From the NCBI RefSeq assembly GCF_030463535.1, contig NC_132901.1, forward strand, positions 7,756,959 to 7,820,958: a stretch of 64,000 bases of DNA, in the 5' to 3' direction. The notes under the pieces are model-generated. The model did not search any database and was not told the DNA's origin. It worked only from the letters and a program-made list of their open reading frames with translations. This document shows positions 11,857 through 25,925 of the stretch, in pieces (position 1 is the first letter of the stretch; every line of letters begins with the position of its first letter). A program made the translations under genes and the position numbers. Origin of the DNA: Salminus brasiliensis (taxonomy: Eukaryota > Chordata > Actinopteri > Characiformes > Bryconidae).

Positions 11857-14579
11857 ACCTACCCGTGTCCGCGCCGAAACAGCAAATGTCCGCCTCACCT
11901 CGGTGTTGCGTTTATATAATGTAAGGCTATTATGACGCGCGCGCTTCTAAATTCCATAGGATTGAGCGAGCGAAACCAGCCGTGAGACAGTGGTTGTGAA
12001 GATTAGGGAAAAAAGCAACTTCTGTATGTGTATATATAAATATATATATTTCACATCAAAATCGCCATTTTTAACGTGTTTTAATACATATGAATACTTT
12101 TCTTTTAATTCCTATCAATATGTTTATACATATTTAATAGTTTGGAAACTGTTCATTCACCCCAGCAGAAAGTAGAAGCCACTGCCGCTTCAGTAGAACA
12201 CTACACTTTACACTATGTAGTGTTTAGGCCGGTTTTGGCCTATTACATACGGCATTAGTCATGGATGGAGCGTAGATCCCACCGCGTGGTGAAACTATAC
12301 AACTGCAAGCACAGTTTCAGAGAGTAATGTATGTGTATATTCATATAATGAGAGCTTGATTTGGGGTACTTACGTTTCATACATATGCAACATGAGTTTG
12401 ATTGCATAGAGAGTAAGCGAGACCAGGGCAGCAGTAAAGGAGGTAAGTGTATAGTCCGGAGAGGAATGTTTGTTTGTTTGTTTGTTTTTAATCTCTTTCA
12501 ATACCTCTACCAGAACAAGGCATGTCTAACTCTAAAAAATTATATGTTTACTCTATATGTTAACTCTATAAAATTCATGTTTCCCGTCACATTGTTTGTA
12601 AAATTAACCCAGATCAGCGGGAAAACTCGCCAAAATTAAATGAATGTTGAGTCAGTATTGTTTTGTGCTATACTTCAAAAATTACCTTATTTAGTACAGT
12701 CTAGCTTGTCTGGAAGTATAACCCTTGAAGTATGGAGCAAATTAAATGAACCTTCCCAGAACATGTAAAATGATCATTAGAGAAGCCTAGGGAAAAGAAA
12801 TAGTGAATAAATACTGGCAGGGGTAAAGTGTTTGTCCTGCCTAGGATGCACCCGGTTATGTAATAGAGAGTAGAAGCCTTTGAGCCTTGAGTACAGTAGT
12901 GCTCTTCTGTGTGGTGAATAGAAGGGCTTTTGGAAGTGCTCATTGCAAACGACCACCGTTGTTTTGGGATCATGGGCATATATGTCATGGATGGAGCGTG
13001 GATGCCATCGTGTGGTCAAACAAGGCAAATGCAAACGTTAACTACGTAGATTTATTCGTGAATGTGTGTGAATGTTACAGCTTTTTCATTTGATAGATGG
13101 TTGTGAACTCCAATACGTCTACTAAGTCATTTGTATTGCGGTGTTATTTTGGTTAGTGTTTTTTAAAGTACATTTTTAAAAATGTTTCTATTGAAGCATA
13201 CTTCAGTTCAGGGCATTTTAGAAGCCAGCATGGTTACCAGTTCTCATGCTGCCAGGCAATGAAATGGAAACTTAATTTAGGGCAATTTTATACACATTAA
13301 ATATGATTGTTAACTGCACCAATAAATCTAAAAAGTAATTACATGTCTTTTGGGATGATTTTCGTTTGGGCTTGGGTTTCATTTTAACAATATGCTAACG
13401 ATAAAGTCGGACAGAAGGAAAGGTTTTGAAGAATGCTTGAAAGAAGCAGTCTTTAAGGAAGGCACTGTATTAGCCATCATGACAACCAAACAGCATGCAG
13501 TTAGGTAAAAAGCCACCAATTCACTCACTGCTAGAAGCCTTTGAGACAAATTGTAGAGTAGTGCACTTCTATGTAGGACCTTTGTTTCCTTCTCTTTAGA
13601 GCCCTTAAACTCTGTGTATCAGTTTATATTGAGGTTCCCATAATAATCATAAATCAATAAAGAAAACCGCTCATCTGCTATCAAGACCTGACTGAGGAGC
13701 TGGAGGCCAGTGAAGCAAAGCTAAAATATGGAAAAGCATACGCACCCTGCAAGGTTTCGGTCAGAGACTTTCTTCAAGGCATAGGTAAGTAACAAATGAA
13801 TACAAAAGTGCTAACAAAAGTTTATCAACAGCTGACCGTACTGACTTGCTCCCTTGTGAGTTAGCTTCTAACTCTTTCTCCTCTTTCTGATTTTGCTTCT
13901 TTAAATGTCTGCATGGACCAAAAAAGAAAAAATCAAAAAGATGAATTGTTTTATATTTTGCAGATTTACATTTTGACCACCAGATGGCATCCACGCTCCA
14001 TTCACGTACTACGACCACAGACTTAAAGCTTAGCCCTGAAACTCCATCAGAAGCCTAAGGGGTAGGTCTAGCCAAACTGCTTCCACTCACCCTGACTTCA
14101 TCATGAGCTCTACACTTACTTTGCTTACCACAATGTCTTTCCATATTTCTTTATCATCCACTAACTGCAACATATGATAAAAGCAACATTAACTCCCTCT
14201 GTGTTTATCTAATCTAACATGACTTTTATTAGAAGATGTAAAGCGAGCCTGAGAAATCCAAGGGGTAAACATGTAGTTTTAGTTGGCCTCATTAGGAGCT
14301 TTTCCCTTGTATGCAATAATATACCATTTTTTCGATTTGTGTTTGATCTTTCTTACTTTAAATGTCTCTGTGGACACTATATCTTTAACTTGTAGTGTAT
14401 TAGATCAACGACTACAATTCCCATGATGCCTAACTAAAGATGGTCTCTGACCAAAACCTTGCCAAATAAAATTGACTCATCTGCTATCAAGACCTGACCG
14501 AGGAGCTGGAGGCCAGTGGAGCAAAGCTAAAATATGGAAAAGCATACGCACCCTCAAATTGGTGCAAAAAAAAAAAAAT

Positions 14580-14618
<39 letters not shown>

Positions 14619-16016
14619 TAACCTGCATGGTTTAGGTCAGAGACTTTCTTCAAGGCATAGGTAAGTAACAAATGAATACAAAAGTGCTAACAAAAGTTTA
14701 TCAACAGCCGACCGTACTGCCTCCTCCCTTGTAAGTTAGCTTCTCTGCTATTTAAATGTAACTCTTTCTCCTCTTTCTGATTTTGCTTCTTTAATTGTCT
14801 CCGTGGACAATAAATAAATAAATAAATAAATAAATTAATTAAAAATTGCAAGATTAATTGTTTTACATTTTGACCACACGATGGCATCCACGCTCCATTT
14901 ACGTACTATGACCACAGTCTTGAGGCCTAGCCTTGAAACTCCATCAGAAGCCTAAAAGACTTGACTAGAGAAGTGCACTTCTGTGTAGTGTATACAGTGT
15001 AAGGGATTTAGGAAGTGCCCTATTGCAAACGTCACCGTTGTTTTGGGATCGTGGATATATGTCATGGATGGAGCGTGGATGCAATCGTGTGGTCAAACTC
15101 GCAAATGCAAACGCTAAAAACATAGATGTATACGTGTATGTGTGTGAATGTTACAGCTTTTACATATGACAGATGGTTGTGAACTCCAGTAAGTCTACTA
15201 AGTTCTACCAAGGAACTTTTGGGCATTTTAGTAGCCAGCATGATAACCAGTTGTCATGCTACCAGGCAATGAAATGAAAACTTAATTTAGGGCACCGTAA
15301 TTTTGTTTGGGTTTTAACAATATGCTAATGATAAAGTAGGACAGAAGAAAACAAAATATTCAATACTGTATTATCTCCTTACAGATCTTGATAAAATGTC
15401 TTTAGTTAAAGAATGCTTGATAGAAGCACTCTTTATTTAAGGCACTTTATTATCAGTTAGGTAAAAAGCCAACAATTCGCTCACTAAGAGACAAACTGTA
15501 GAGTAGTGCAGTTCTATGTAGGACCTTTGTTCTCCTCCCCTTAGAGCCCTTAAATTCTATGTTGTATGGTTATGTGTATGTATGTATGCATCAGCTTATA
15601 TTGAGGTCAACATAATAATCATAAATCAATAAAGAACACCGCTCTGCTATCAAGACCTGGCTGAAGAGCTGGAGGCAAGTGGGGCAAAGCTAAAAATTGG
15701 AAAGCGGATGCACCATCAGCGCAAAAAATCATTTAACCTGCAAGGTCAGAGACTTTCTTCAAGGCATAGGTAAGTAACAAATTAACACAAAAGTGCTAAC
15801 AAAGGTGTATCAAAAGCCAGCCGTACTCACTTGTGAATTAGCTTTTTTGTGCTTCTCAAATTTAACTCTTTCTCCTCTTTCTGATTTTGCTTCTTTAAAT
15901 GTCTCTGTGGACCAAAAAAATATATATATATCTATTTATATTTTGCAGATTTACATTTTGACCACCAGATGGCATCCACGCTCCATTCACGTACTACGAC
16001 CACAGTCTTAAAGCTT

Positions 16017-18033
16017 CAAGGAGACTTTATTGTCATTCGCATCACATGTGGTACATGGGGTGGAACGAAATTGTGGTACCCAAGGACCCAGTTTTACCCA
16101 GAAGCAGTACTTAAATAAATAAAATATACATAAATATATAAAAATATATGTAAAAATGAAAATAAAATACAGAGAGAAGTAAATGGAGAAGGTAGCAGCA
16201 GAGTGTGTTTAAAGTGACTAGTGTCGTCAAAGTGTCGTTGCAGTGGTTCTACTAAGTGGCGTTTAAAAGTCTTACAGCTTCCGGAATGAAGCTGTTCCTC
16301 AGTCTGTTCGTTCTACACTTAATGCTCCGCAGCCTCCTGCCTGAGGGGAGCGGGACAAACAGTGAGTGTGCTGGGTGAGTGGGGTCCTTCATGATGCAGG
16401 TAGCCCTCTTCCTGCATCTGGAGGTGTATATGTCCGTGGTGGTGGGGAGGCTGACTCCGACAGACCTCTGTGCAGCCTTCACCACCCTCTGCAGAGCTTT
16501 CCTGTCTGCAGCAGAGCAGCTTCCGTGCCACACGTTGATGCTGGAGCATAGGACGCTCTCCACCACACATCTGTAGAAGGAGGTGAGGACCGAGCTCCCG
16601 AGCCCAGCTCGCCTCAACCGCCTGAGGAAGTAGAGCCGCTGATGTGCCTTCCTGACCAGGCTGGAAGTGTTGTTGCTCCAGGTGAGGTTGTTGCTCAGGT
16701 GAACACCCAAGTACCTGTAGCTGGAGACCACTTCCACCGCAGACCCTCCGACATGCAGGGGGAGGTGGGCATGTCTGCCCCTTCTGAAGTCCACAATCAT
16801 CTCCTTCGTCTTCTTTATGTTGATGCAGAGGTTGTTCTTTCTGCACCAACCCTCCAGGTGTTCTACCTCCTGCCTGTAGCCAGACTCATCACTGTTTGTG
16901 ATGCATCCGACCACTGCCGTGTCATCTGCAAACTTCACAATATGACAGCCTGGGTGGATGGGTGAGCAGTCATATGTGAGCAGCGTGAACAAGAGGGGGC
17001 TCAACACACAGCCCTGAGGGGAGCCAGTGCTGAGGATTGTGGTGGAGGAGGAGAGGTTGTGGATCCTCACAGACTGCGGCCTGTTGGTCAGGAAGTCCAG
17101 GACCCAGTTGCAGAGAGAAGAGCGCAGACCAAGTGAGGAGAGCTTATCTGTCAGGGTCTGAGGTATCATGGTATTGAAGGCGGAAGTGAAGTCCACAAAG
17201 AGCATACGGACATAAGAGTCCTTCTGCTCCAGGTGGGTGAGGGCAGTGTGGACCACAGAGGAAATGGCATCATCTGTGGATCGGTTCCTCCTGTAGGCAT
17301 ACTGGTGTGGGTCCACAGTGACGTCGATGGTGGCTTTGATGTGGGTCATAACCAGTCTTTCAAAGCATTTAGTGACTATCGGCGTGAGAGCTATCGGCCG
17401 GTAGTCATTCAGACCTGTCACTGTGGAGCTCTTGGGGACCGGGATGATGGTGGCGGTCTTCAGGCAGGTGGGAACAGCTGCCTGAGTGAGGGAGACATTG
17501 AAAATGTCTGCCAGTACCTCGGAGATCTGATCAGCGCACTCCCGTAGTACTCGTCCGGGGATGTTATCCGGACCAGCACTTTTCCGGGGGTTGATCCTCC
17601 TGAGGGTCCTCCTTACCTCTGCTGGTGTCACACTGAGGGGTACTTCTCCAGGTGTAGGGGTGAGTCTTATGCTGGGCGGGGTGTCAGGGTCCTCAAAGCG
17701 GGCATAGAATTTGTTAAGAGCCTCGGGCAGGGAGGGGTCTTTGGAACATTGTGCATCTCTGGTTTTATAGTCTGTGATGCACTTAATTCCCGTCCACATG
17801 CTCCTAGGATCCTGGGAGGAGAAGTGTCCCTGGACTTTCAGAGCATATGCAGCTTTGGCCCTCTTAACACCTGCGGTCAGCTCTCTTCTAGCCCTCCTGA
17901 GTTCCTGTGAGTCGCCAGACCTGAAGGCAGCATCCCTGGCTTTCAGTAGAGAACGCACCTCTCCATTCAGCCAGGGTTTCTGGTTCGGGTAGCAGGTCAC
18001 TGTCTTTGTGGTGGTGACATCCTCCACACACTT
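16017..18033 (-). mobile_element. Rex1-like non-LTR retrotransposon, 5'-truncated
   Basis: Precisely delimited by comparison with spacers at 1945 and 32090: the uninterrupted site AAAGCTTAGCCC becomes AAAGCTT-[insert]-GCTTAGCCC, giving a short GCTT target duplication (16013-16016 and 18034-18037). Read on the minus strand, the element ends in ATGACAATAAAGTCTCCTTG without poly(A), the type of tail known from teleost Rex1/CR1-group LINEs. It encodes reverse transcriptase but lacks the endonuclease half, as expected from incomplete reverse transcription. Found in one of the five spacers only. Confidence 0.88.
16252..18027 (-). CDS. 5'-truncated LINE ORF2 (reverse transcriptase), Rex1-like
   Basis: Continuous 591-codon frame ending in TAG, with no true start: its first codon is GTG and the frame runs into the insertion border, so it is an internal fragment of ORF2. 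RT motifs are visible: LNDYRPIAL (about 206-214), motif A VDFTSAFN (278-285, catalytic Asp279), motif [14 protein letters not shown] (335-347), motif C FADD (366-369) and motif [10 protein letters not shown] (406-414). After these comes the LINE thumb/C-terminal region. The APE endonuclease domain is absent. The absence of stops or frameshifts suggests a recent insertion. Rex1 assignment rests on motif wording and the 3' tail; another CR1/L2-group LINE is the alternative. It is unlikely to be expressed as a functional protein. Confidence 0.85.
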   Translation of the reverse strand: MEDVTTTKTVTCYPNQKPWLNGEVRSLLKARDAAFRSGDSQELRRARRELTAGVKRAKAAYALKVQGHFSSQDPRSMWTGIKCITDYKTRDAQCSKDPSLPEALNKFYARFEDPDTPPSIRLTPTPGEVPLSVTPAEVRRTLRRINPRKSAGPDNIPGRVLRECADQISEVLADIFNVSLTQAAVPTCLKTATIIPVPKSSTVTGLNDYRPIALTPIVTKCFERLVMTHIKATIDVTVDPHQYAYRRNRSTDDAISSVVHTALTHLEQKDSYVRMLFVDFTSAFNTMIPQTLTDKLSSLGLRSSLCNWVLDFLTNRPQSVRIHNLSSSTTILSTGSPQGCVLSPLLFTLLTYDCSPIHPGCHIVKFADDTAVVGCITNSDESGYRQEVEHLEGWCRKNNLCINIKKTKEMIVDFRRGRHAHLPLHVGGSAVEVVSSYRYLGVHLSNNLTWSNNTSSLVRKAHQRLYFLRRLRRAGLGSSVLTSFYRCVVESVLCSSINVWHGSCSAADRKALQRVVKAAQRSVGVSLPTTTDIYTSRCRKRATCIMKDPTHPAHSLFVPLPSGRRLRSIKCRTNRLRNSFIPEAVRLLNAT

Positions 18034-18377
18034 GCTTAGCCCTGAAACTCCATCAGAATCCTAAAGGGTAGGTCAAGCCAAACTGCTTCCACTCACCCTG
18101 ACTTCATCATGAGCTTTACACTTTATATCACCACAATTTCTTTATCATCCACTAACTGCAACATATGTCTAAGGCTTTATCATCCACTAACTGCAACATA
18201 CTTTGCTTTCCACAATTTCTTTCCTTCCTTTCTCTTCCACTAACTGCTAACCAATATGGCTGTTATTAGAATATGTATAGTGGAAACCTGAGGAATCCAA
18301 ATGGTGTGGGTTTAGTTTAAGTTGGCCTCAATTTACTTTATGTGCAAAAATATTTCAGTGGTGGTTTGTGTGTGTGT

Positions 18378-18467
<90 letters not shown>
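18378..18467. repeat. (GA)n microsatellite, spacer 1-2
   Basis: Longest GA allele among the subtype A spacers. Confidence 0.95.
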
Positions 18468-18470
<3 letters not shown>

Positions 18471-18677
18471 GCATTTGTAGACATATATATGGCTTGCTTT
18501 ATGCATACTCATTCATTCTGACAGAAAATACAAACCCTGTACTGGTTTGTGTGTTTCTTTAAACGTCTTTATGTCAATGTGTCAATGACACGATGTGTCT
18601 TTATCCTGTAGTGTCAAGATCAAGGACTACAATTCCCATGATGCCTAACTACAAGTTCGATAGATGACGTATTATTG

Positions 18678-18679
<2 letters not shown>

Positions 18680-18726
<47 letters not shown>

Positions 18727-18745
18727 ATATCTCTATATATATATC
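18680..18745. repeat. (TCTA)n microsatellite, spacer 1-2
   Basis: Shortest TCTA allele among the subtype A spacers. Confidence 0.93.
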
Positions 18746-18949
18746 TTCATCTAATGATGAAATCCGATAACTGCACGTCCAGTCACAGTAAAAAGTAAAC
18801 CGTGTGCCATGGTGTACAGTAGTGGGCTGATCTTCGTGGGTGCTTGTTTTATGCTTGCAAGGTCGTAACCCTAGTACTAAATAGCCATTTATGTGATTTA
18901 TATTCAGGTGCATTGAGGAAGGACTAATTTTGTCGTGTGTGTGTGTGTG

Positions 18950-20930
18950 TGTAATAAACGCTGCGCACGTTAGAATGGCGTGATGTAGTGTGACTTTGTT
19001 GTATACGAGACCGAGGCGCACATGGCGACAGCCATCAGAGGGCTGACCGAGGTATTTGTCGTGTTAAGACATATGTTAGCTACTTTTAATGTTCATACAT
19101 GTGAAACGTCATTTTTTTTTTAGTCCTTACACTACTGGACCCTGGTTAGCTCCGGTGTGTCGTTGTTAGCACGATAACGTTTGCTAACTTGCCAAAAATG
19201 AAGTAGATAATGATATCCGATAACTCGATTTTGCCGAGAGCCTAAAGTTGTACACCCAGTCACAGCAAATTGATGTAGAACTGCCGTTGCTGGATCTATG
19301 TGTGGAGTTGTACATAGCTTGGAGCCAGCTTAGCGATTTGCAGCGTGGCTAACGCGGCCAGCATAAATAGTAAAGCGCAAATATGAGCCTAATTATGAGG
19401 GGTCATTATTTGTTGACCACAGTGCAGTACCACATGCAGAGTTGTAGCATAAAAGTACGCAATACAGCCGTGATTGGTGGCTGTTGAGTGATTTGAGTTA
19501 ACTTGCTTTTTCAGGTCCACACATGAGCTAACAAAGCGATTAGCATGCTAGCTAACTCGGATGGTACAAACAATAACATACGCCAGCGAGTGTAAATACC
19601 TGTCAGATAAATACACACTCGCTCGAGTCAGTCAAGTTTTATTATGAAACGGTGTATATAGCAACATTTATACGTTTACTGTCGTGGTTGAAACCGAGAA
19701 GCCACCTTGGAGAGTAGCATGATGGCTAGGTGTCTTAAAATTAATCACAGAAATAACGATATTACGGACACGTGCGTAGTTCTCTATATTGTTATTTGGA
19801 GCAAGTGAGGGAGAAACAGTCGTGCTTAAACCCGGCTACCAACAGCGTATCTTCTGGTTTTCAGAGCTGGGCAGCCTGTGTAGCTTGCTAGCTAGTGTTT
19901 TGTTTACAAAAGATTATTTTCGTTAGCTAGTTGCCGAAACGACATCGGTCAACCGAGAGAAAAAACAAGAAACAAAAAAAAAACAATTCCCAAGCAGCTC
20001 ACTACTCCCTGTGGAGTGCACGATGTCACGAAAAAACGGCTTCTATACTCACCTAGTGCACTAGAGAGTACTGGAGTGCGGTTTAGGATTGTACAACACA
20101 CAATCAATTACTACAATAATAACAATAATAATGTCAAGTGTGTAATCTTTCTAAGAAAACGGTGCATAAATGTTTATTTACAAAGGTCACATGGCCCCTA
20201 TGCACTTCAAATTTCGTGAAAAGGAGTCAGAGGCTGTGTATGAGCCTACTTTGAGTCACTGTAAGTTCATCTTAAGCCTAGGTCACTGAATTTTATTAAT
20301 TCATTCAGCTATTTATTTATTTATTTTAAGATTTCGCCATAAGACCAAGCTATTTCAGAAGTGATTTTAGCTCCTAATTATAGTTTAGCTTACTTTTTAA
20401 TTATAAGGTCAAGCAGGTCTGGAGCTAGGCTGTAGGTTTCGAAGCTAAATCATGATGAGTTAAAGTATTCAGAGTGAAGGTTATGCATGATCCAAAGTGT
20501 GCTGCGTTATTATTATTACTATTATTAGTTTATTCCTTTTTAGAACACTTGGAGTCTGGATGCCATTGTGTGGCCAGACTGTGAAACTACAAGCAGTAGA
20601 AGGAAGACATGCTGCAAATGCATTGAGAAGTGATGCTATTATTGCTTGACTTTGACTATTGATTGTCCCCCCCCCCCATGTACACCACATGTTAATGAAA
20701 TCCACATGAAATCCAAAAAGAGCACTTTTTTGAATTTTGAACATGAGTACATCCAGAGGGTACGGAATTAATATTTAATTCCGAATTAATATTAATATAC
20801 TGTATTTTGTATGGCTACCCACTCAGTGGCTTTATGTGCAATCTTTGAGTGGTCTAGGCATGTTTGAGACGCTGTACAGCAAAACAAGCGTTCTGCTCAC
20901 GTACAGAGTATGAGGCGGAGCTAATGTACT
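18950..20930. other. Single-copy-per-unit spacer upstream of H4, unit 2
   Basis: Counterpart of 2860-4850, essentially identical; no gene recognised. Confidence 0.6.
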
Positions 20931-20931
20931 G

Positions 20932-21362
<431 letters not shown>

Positions 21363-21392
21363 ACGCTCGGCCTGAACAGCTCTAAACACAAC

Positions 21393-21408
21393 GGCTCTTT
21401 TAAGAGCC
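21393..21408 (+). terminator. Histone mRNA 3' stem-loop, H4 unit 2
   Basis: Unchanged 16-nt stem-loop with the same flanks as unit 1 H4. Confidence 0.97.
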
Positions 21409-21952
21409 ACCCACAAATCCAGCAAAAGAGCCTGTTTCTATTCTTAGTTTGTTATCAAATAAGGCAGTCGATCTCCCGCATACTCTGTATTAAAATGTAA
21501 TATACCGGAAGAATACATGTGTATATATACATATAATAGATATGTCTGTATATATGTATTGTTTTCCATTTTGCCCCCCGTGTGCGTTGGTTAAATCCGA
21601 ACTATATGTCTTAATAAATCCTGATAGAAAAAAAATCGCCGTCAACGCCGCTGTGCCGAAAAACAGAAAAACAGCCCTGTAGATTAAGAATGCGCGGGAA
21701 GAATGTTGCAAGAATCATATTTGTTTGTTTGTTTCAATATAGTCAATGATGGTGGTTATGAATCTCCCGGTTAAGAAGCTAATTTTATATATATGAAGAA
21801 TACATATAGTTTTCAATTTCCCCCGTATGCGTTGATTAAACGTTTGAATAAATTCAGAATATCGCCGTCAACGCCGATGTGGCGAAAAATAATGTGCCGT
21901 CTGCACGGTGGGTAAAAATGCGCGGGTAGGCGAACAAAGAGAATGCTGCTCA

Positions 21953-22029
21953 GGGGAGGGGGAAGGGAAGAGGAGAATAGGGAGGGGAGGGGAGGGAGGG
22001 GAGGGGAGGGGAATGAAGGGTGGGGGGTT
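21953..22029 (+). repeat. G-rich purine tract upstream of H2B, unit 2
   Basis: Shorter allele of the same tract. Confidence 0.85.
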
Positions 22030-22057
22030 GGCAAGAAGAGAGCGGACAATTTGTTGT

Positions 22058-22554
<497 letters not shown>

Positions 22555-22584
22555 ATAGTGATAGCGGCATAATCCAAACCCAAC

Positions 22585-22600
22585 GGCTCTTTTAAGAGCC
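22585..22600 (+). terminator. Histone mRNA 3' stem-loop, H2B unit 2
   Basis: Unchanged stem-loop; one substitution lies upstream in the leader. Confidence 0.97.
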
Positions 22601-22658
22601 ACCCACGGTTTCTTCCAAAGAGCAGTTTTATTCAAGAACCAAGTAAGTTATAATACTA

Positions 22659-22691
<33 letters not shown>

Positions 22692-23039
22692 TGAGAGTGC
22701 CTTTATTGTTACATACTTATTGATGTATGTAAATCAACTTACTTAATTGTTTGTTTGCATTTAATTGGTATAGTGTACTAGGATTCAGGGACAGAGCAGC
22801 AAACTAAAATACTGTGCCATACTAACTGTATGGAGTGGGCTTGTAGTGCTAAGTGGGATAAATGAAGCTGCACATCACCTGTGAAAGACCAGTCCAGAGG
22901 AGATCAGCCTTACAGGTGGGGAAGAGTGAGGCAGGAAACCATACTAGGGTTGACTTAAACCCTAGAATTACACACCCGATCTTTGTAATGAAAGCTGTCT
23001 AGTATATATAACCAGGCATACGGTTAGGCTCCCCACAAG

Positions 23040-24645
23040 CCTTTTTTGTTGGGTCACAGAAGGGTGAAGTTAGTTAAAGCCTTAGGTTTATGGTGGGATT
23101 TGAGTGAGCAAAAGTAGGTTCAGAGCAAGGCTTTTGATGTAGAGGGTCGAAGTAAGGCAAAAGGACGAGGGTAGAATAATTAAATTGAGGTAGCGTAAGT
23201 AAAAAAGTATGGTGGTGAAAGTGTGTTTAGTGCAGATGTGATCTAGGAAGAGTGAGTAACAGTGGCTTTGTAAGGAGGCCTCAGGTTTATGATGAAGGTG
23301 GATTGAGTTAAAGTGACCGTGAGCTTAGGCCTTTGCCTTAGGATACAAAGGAAGGTTCAGTGAAAGTCAGTTTCAACATAAGCCATCAGCCTGATGTTTT
23401 GGATACACATGGATACACATGGCCTCGGCCTACTGAGGACTGCACATCTAAGTAGAATGGTCATGACTGCATGGAATGGGTTAAATGAAAGCAAAAGTTT
23501 GGTGTGTTGCTTATTGAGATAGAGGGAAGGATGGGGTTAATTTGTTTTAGGACAAGAATGAAATTGCAGTTGTTTCATGTGAGGGGTTCGAATGAGGATG
23601 GAGTGATTTTGTATAATGGTTGGATGAAGGATGGGGTTATTTCATTTTAGGGTTGGAGAGAGAAGGTGGTGGGGTTTGTATTAGAGTATGAATGAAAATG
23701 GGTTATTTTATTTTGGGGTTAGAAGGCGGATGGGGTTATTTTGTTTCATTGTTAGAATGATGTTAAGGTTATGTTGTACTAGGTTAAGAGGGAGGACAGA
23801 GTTATTTTGTATTAGGACTATTTGGTTGGGTCACAAAAAGATGAATTTGGTTGAAGCCTTAGGTTAATGTTGAGATTCGAGCGAGCAAGAATAGGTTCAG
23901 AGCTAGACTTTTGATGTAGAGGGTTGAAGCAAGGCAAAAGGACAAGGGTAGAGTAAATAAAATAGTATGGCGGTCAAAGGCCTCAGGTTTATGATGAAGG
24001 TGGATTGAGTTAAAGTGACCGTGAGCTTAGGCCTTTGCCTTAGGATACAAAGGAAGATTCAGTAAAAGTAAAACAGTTTCAACATAAGCCATCAGCCTGA
24101 TGTTTTGGATACACATGCCCTTGGCCTACTGAGGAATGCACATCTAAGTAGAATGGTCATGACTGCATGGAATGGGTTAAATGAAAGCAAAAGTTTGGTG
24201 TGTTGCTTATTGAGATAGAGGGAGGGATGGGGTTAATTTGTTTTAGGACAAGAATGAGATTGCAGTTGTTTCATGTGAGGGGTTCGAATGAGGATGGAGT
24301 TATTTTGTATAATGGTTGGAAGAAGGATGGGGTTATTTCATTTAGGGTTGGAGAGAGAAAATGGTTATTTTCTATTAGGGTTAAAATGAGAATGGGGTTT
24401 TAGGGTTTAAATGAGCTTGGGTTTATTTTGTATTGGGGATAGAGTGAAGGTGCAGTTATTTTGTATTAGGGTTTGAAAAAGGGCATGATTATTTCATGTG
24501 ATTTTTAGAATAAGGTTTGTCTTTTTTTTAAGATTTTGTTTTTGCGTTTTAGGGTGGGGGGGTGGATGCAGTTATTTTGTGTTAGGGTTAGTATGAGATT
24601 TTTGGCTATGGTATATTGGGTGTGTTGAGGTGATGAAGGAAATGA
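23040..24645 (+). repeat. G/T-rich 0.7-kb repeats in H2B-H1 spacer, unit 2
   Basis: Same arrangement as unit 1, copy starts at 23498 and 24194. Confidence 0.85.
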
Positions 24646-25069
24646 AGGTGCGAGTGCGTATTAGGGGACCTATGGAGAGCCGTTCCGTTCATACTGCGCA
24701 CACACGGCAACACTGTGCTTTACACACTCCTCAAGGTCGCCCCGCACGACGAGCAAAACAACGCACCCACGTCTCGGATGCCCAGCACGCTCTCGCCGAG
24801 GCTCTCCTCCAACGCACCGGATAACACTCGCCCAGTTCGTGGCACCTTTTGTCGCCGTTTTCCACAGATTAGCACGCCAAATGCGCCGCCGCCCGTTCGG
24901 TACGCCGGTAGCGTGGCACGCTTCGGTGAGCGCCGTATTAAACGCGGCGTCGTTACGCTGCCCTTCCCGTCTTCTCAACACACGGTGGAGCCTCTCGGAG
25001 ACGAGAGAGCATTTCTACGCTCGCCAAGTTGAGCTTTCGCCCATATTTCGCTCGACAAACGCCGAGAGA

Positions 25070-25154
25070 AAACACAAGTGCGAGACTGTCGCTGCCACAC
25101 GGCTTTGCGGCATCGAGCGACTTGAGTCTACAACGTTCTCATGTGGCTTTTAAG
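25070..25154 (+). promoter_or_regulatory. H1 promoter, unit 2
   Basis: Intact H1 box AAACACA at 25070-25076 and CTTTTAAG at 25147-25154. Confidence 0.72.
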
Positions 25155-25237
25155 GGCCGGCCCCCTCGCTGCAGCGGGAGGTTCTATAGAACGCTGCAGC
25201 AGTTTGTGCTCACTCGCGCTCTCAGCAAAGCAGAACA

Positions 25238-25861
25238 ATGGCAGAAGTCGCTCCAGCCCCAGCCGCCTCGGCGCCCGCCAAGGCCCCCAAGAAGAAGGCC
25301 GCCGCCCGCCCCAAGAAAGCCGGCCCCAGCGTGGGCGAGCTCATCGTCAAGGCCGTCTCGGCTTCCAAGGAGAGGAGCGGCGTGTCTCTCGCCGCCCTGA
25401 AGAAAGCCCTGGCTGCCGGCGGCTACGACGTCGAGAAGAACAACTCACGCGTTAAGCTCGCCGTCAAGAGCCTCGTCACCAAGGGCACTCTGGTGCAGAC
25501 CAAAGGCACCGGCGCGTCGGGCTCTTTCAAGCTTAACAAGAAGCAGGCCGAGGCAAAGAAGAAGCCGGCCGCCAAGAAACCGGCACCTAAAGCTAAGAAG
25601 CCGGCCGCCAAGAAACCAGCCGCGGCCAAGAAGCCCAAGAAGGTAGCAGCCAAGAAACCCACTGCGGCTAAGAAATCCCCCAAGAAGGCCAAGAAGCCCG
25701 TCGCGGCCGCTAAGAAGGCAGCGAAGAGCCCCAAGAAGGCCAAGAAGCCGGCGGCTCCCAAAAAGGCGACCAAGAGCCCAAAGAAAGCCAAAACGGTCAA
25801 GCCTAAAGCAGCTAAGCCCAAAGCGGCGAAGGCGAAAAAGGCTGCCCCTAAGAAGAAGTAA
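25238..25861 (+). CDS. H1: Linker histone H1, unit 2 (E105 form)
   Basis: 207-residue H1 with the same layout as unit 1: winged-helix domain at about 29-100 and three SPKK motifs in the C-terminal tail. Residue 105, just after the globular domain, is Glu as in units 3 and 4. An in-frame stop (TAG, in GTTCTATAGAAC) lies in the leader, which confirms the MAEVAPAP start. This unit is the best reference for the array's consensus H1. Confidence 0.98.
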   Translation: MAEVAPAPAASAPAKAPKKKAAARPKKAGPSVGELIVKAVSASKERSGVSLAALKKALAAGGYDVEKNNSRVKLAVKSLVTKGTLVQTKGTGASGSFKLNKKQAEAKKKPAAKKPAPKAKKPAAKKPAAAKKPKKVAAKKPTAAKKSPKKAKKPVAAAKKAAKSPKKAKKPAAPKKATKSPKKAKTVKPKAAKPKAAKAKKAAPKKK

Positions 25862-25909
25862 AGTAAACAGTTACGCCGTTTACCTTCATGACTTATTTCT
25901 CTCTTCAAC

Positions 25910-25925
25910 GGCTCTTTTAAGAGCC
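25910..25925 (+). terminator. Histone mRNA 3' stem-loop, H1 unit 2
   Basis: Unchanged stem-loop, 7 bp farther from the stop than in unit 1. Confidence 0.97.

Larger units (their letters stand above)
12240..18350. repeat. Subtype A spacer 1-2, composite module region
   Basis: Module order X (12950-13665), Y (13670-14055), Y (14475-14950), X (15040-15645), Y (15645-16016, then continuing at 18038 beyond the retrotransposon). Non-coding apart from that insertion. The modules are diverged from each other but nearly identical to their counterparts in spacer 2-3, showing that the internal duplications predate duplication of the 14-kb unit. Confidence 0.8.
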
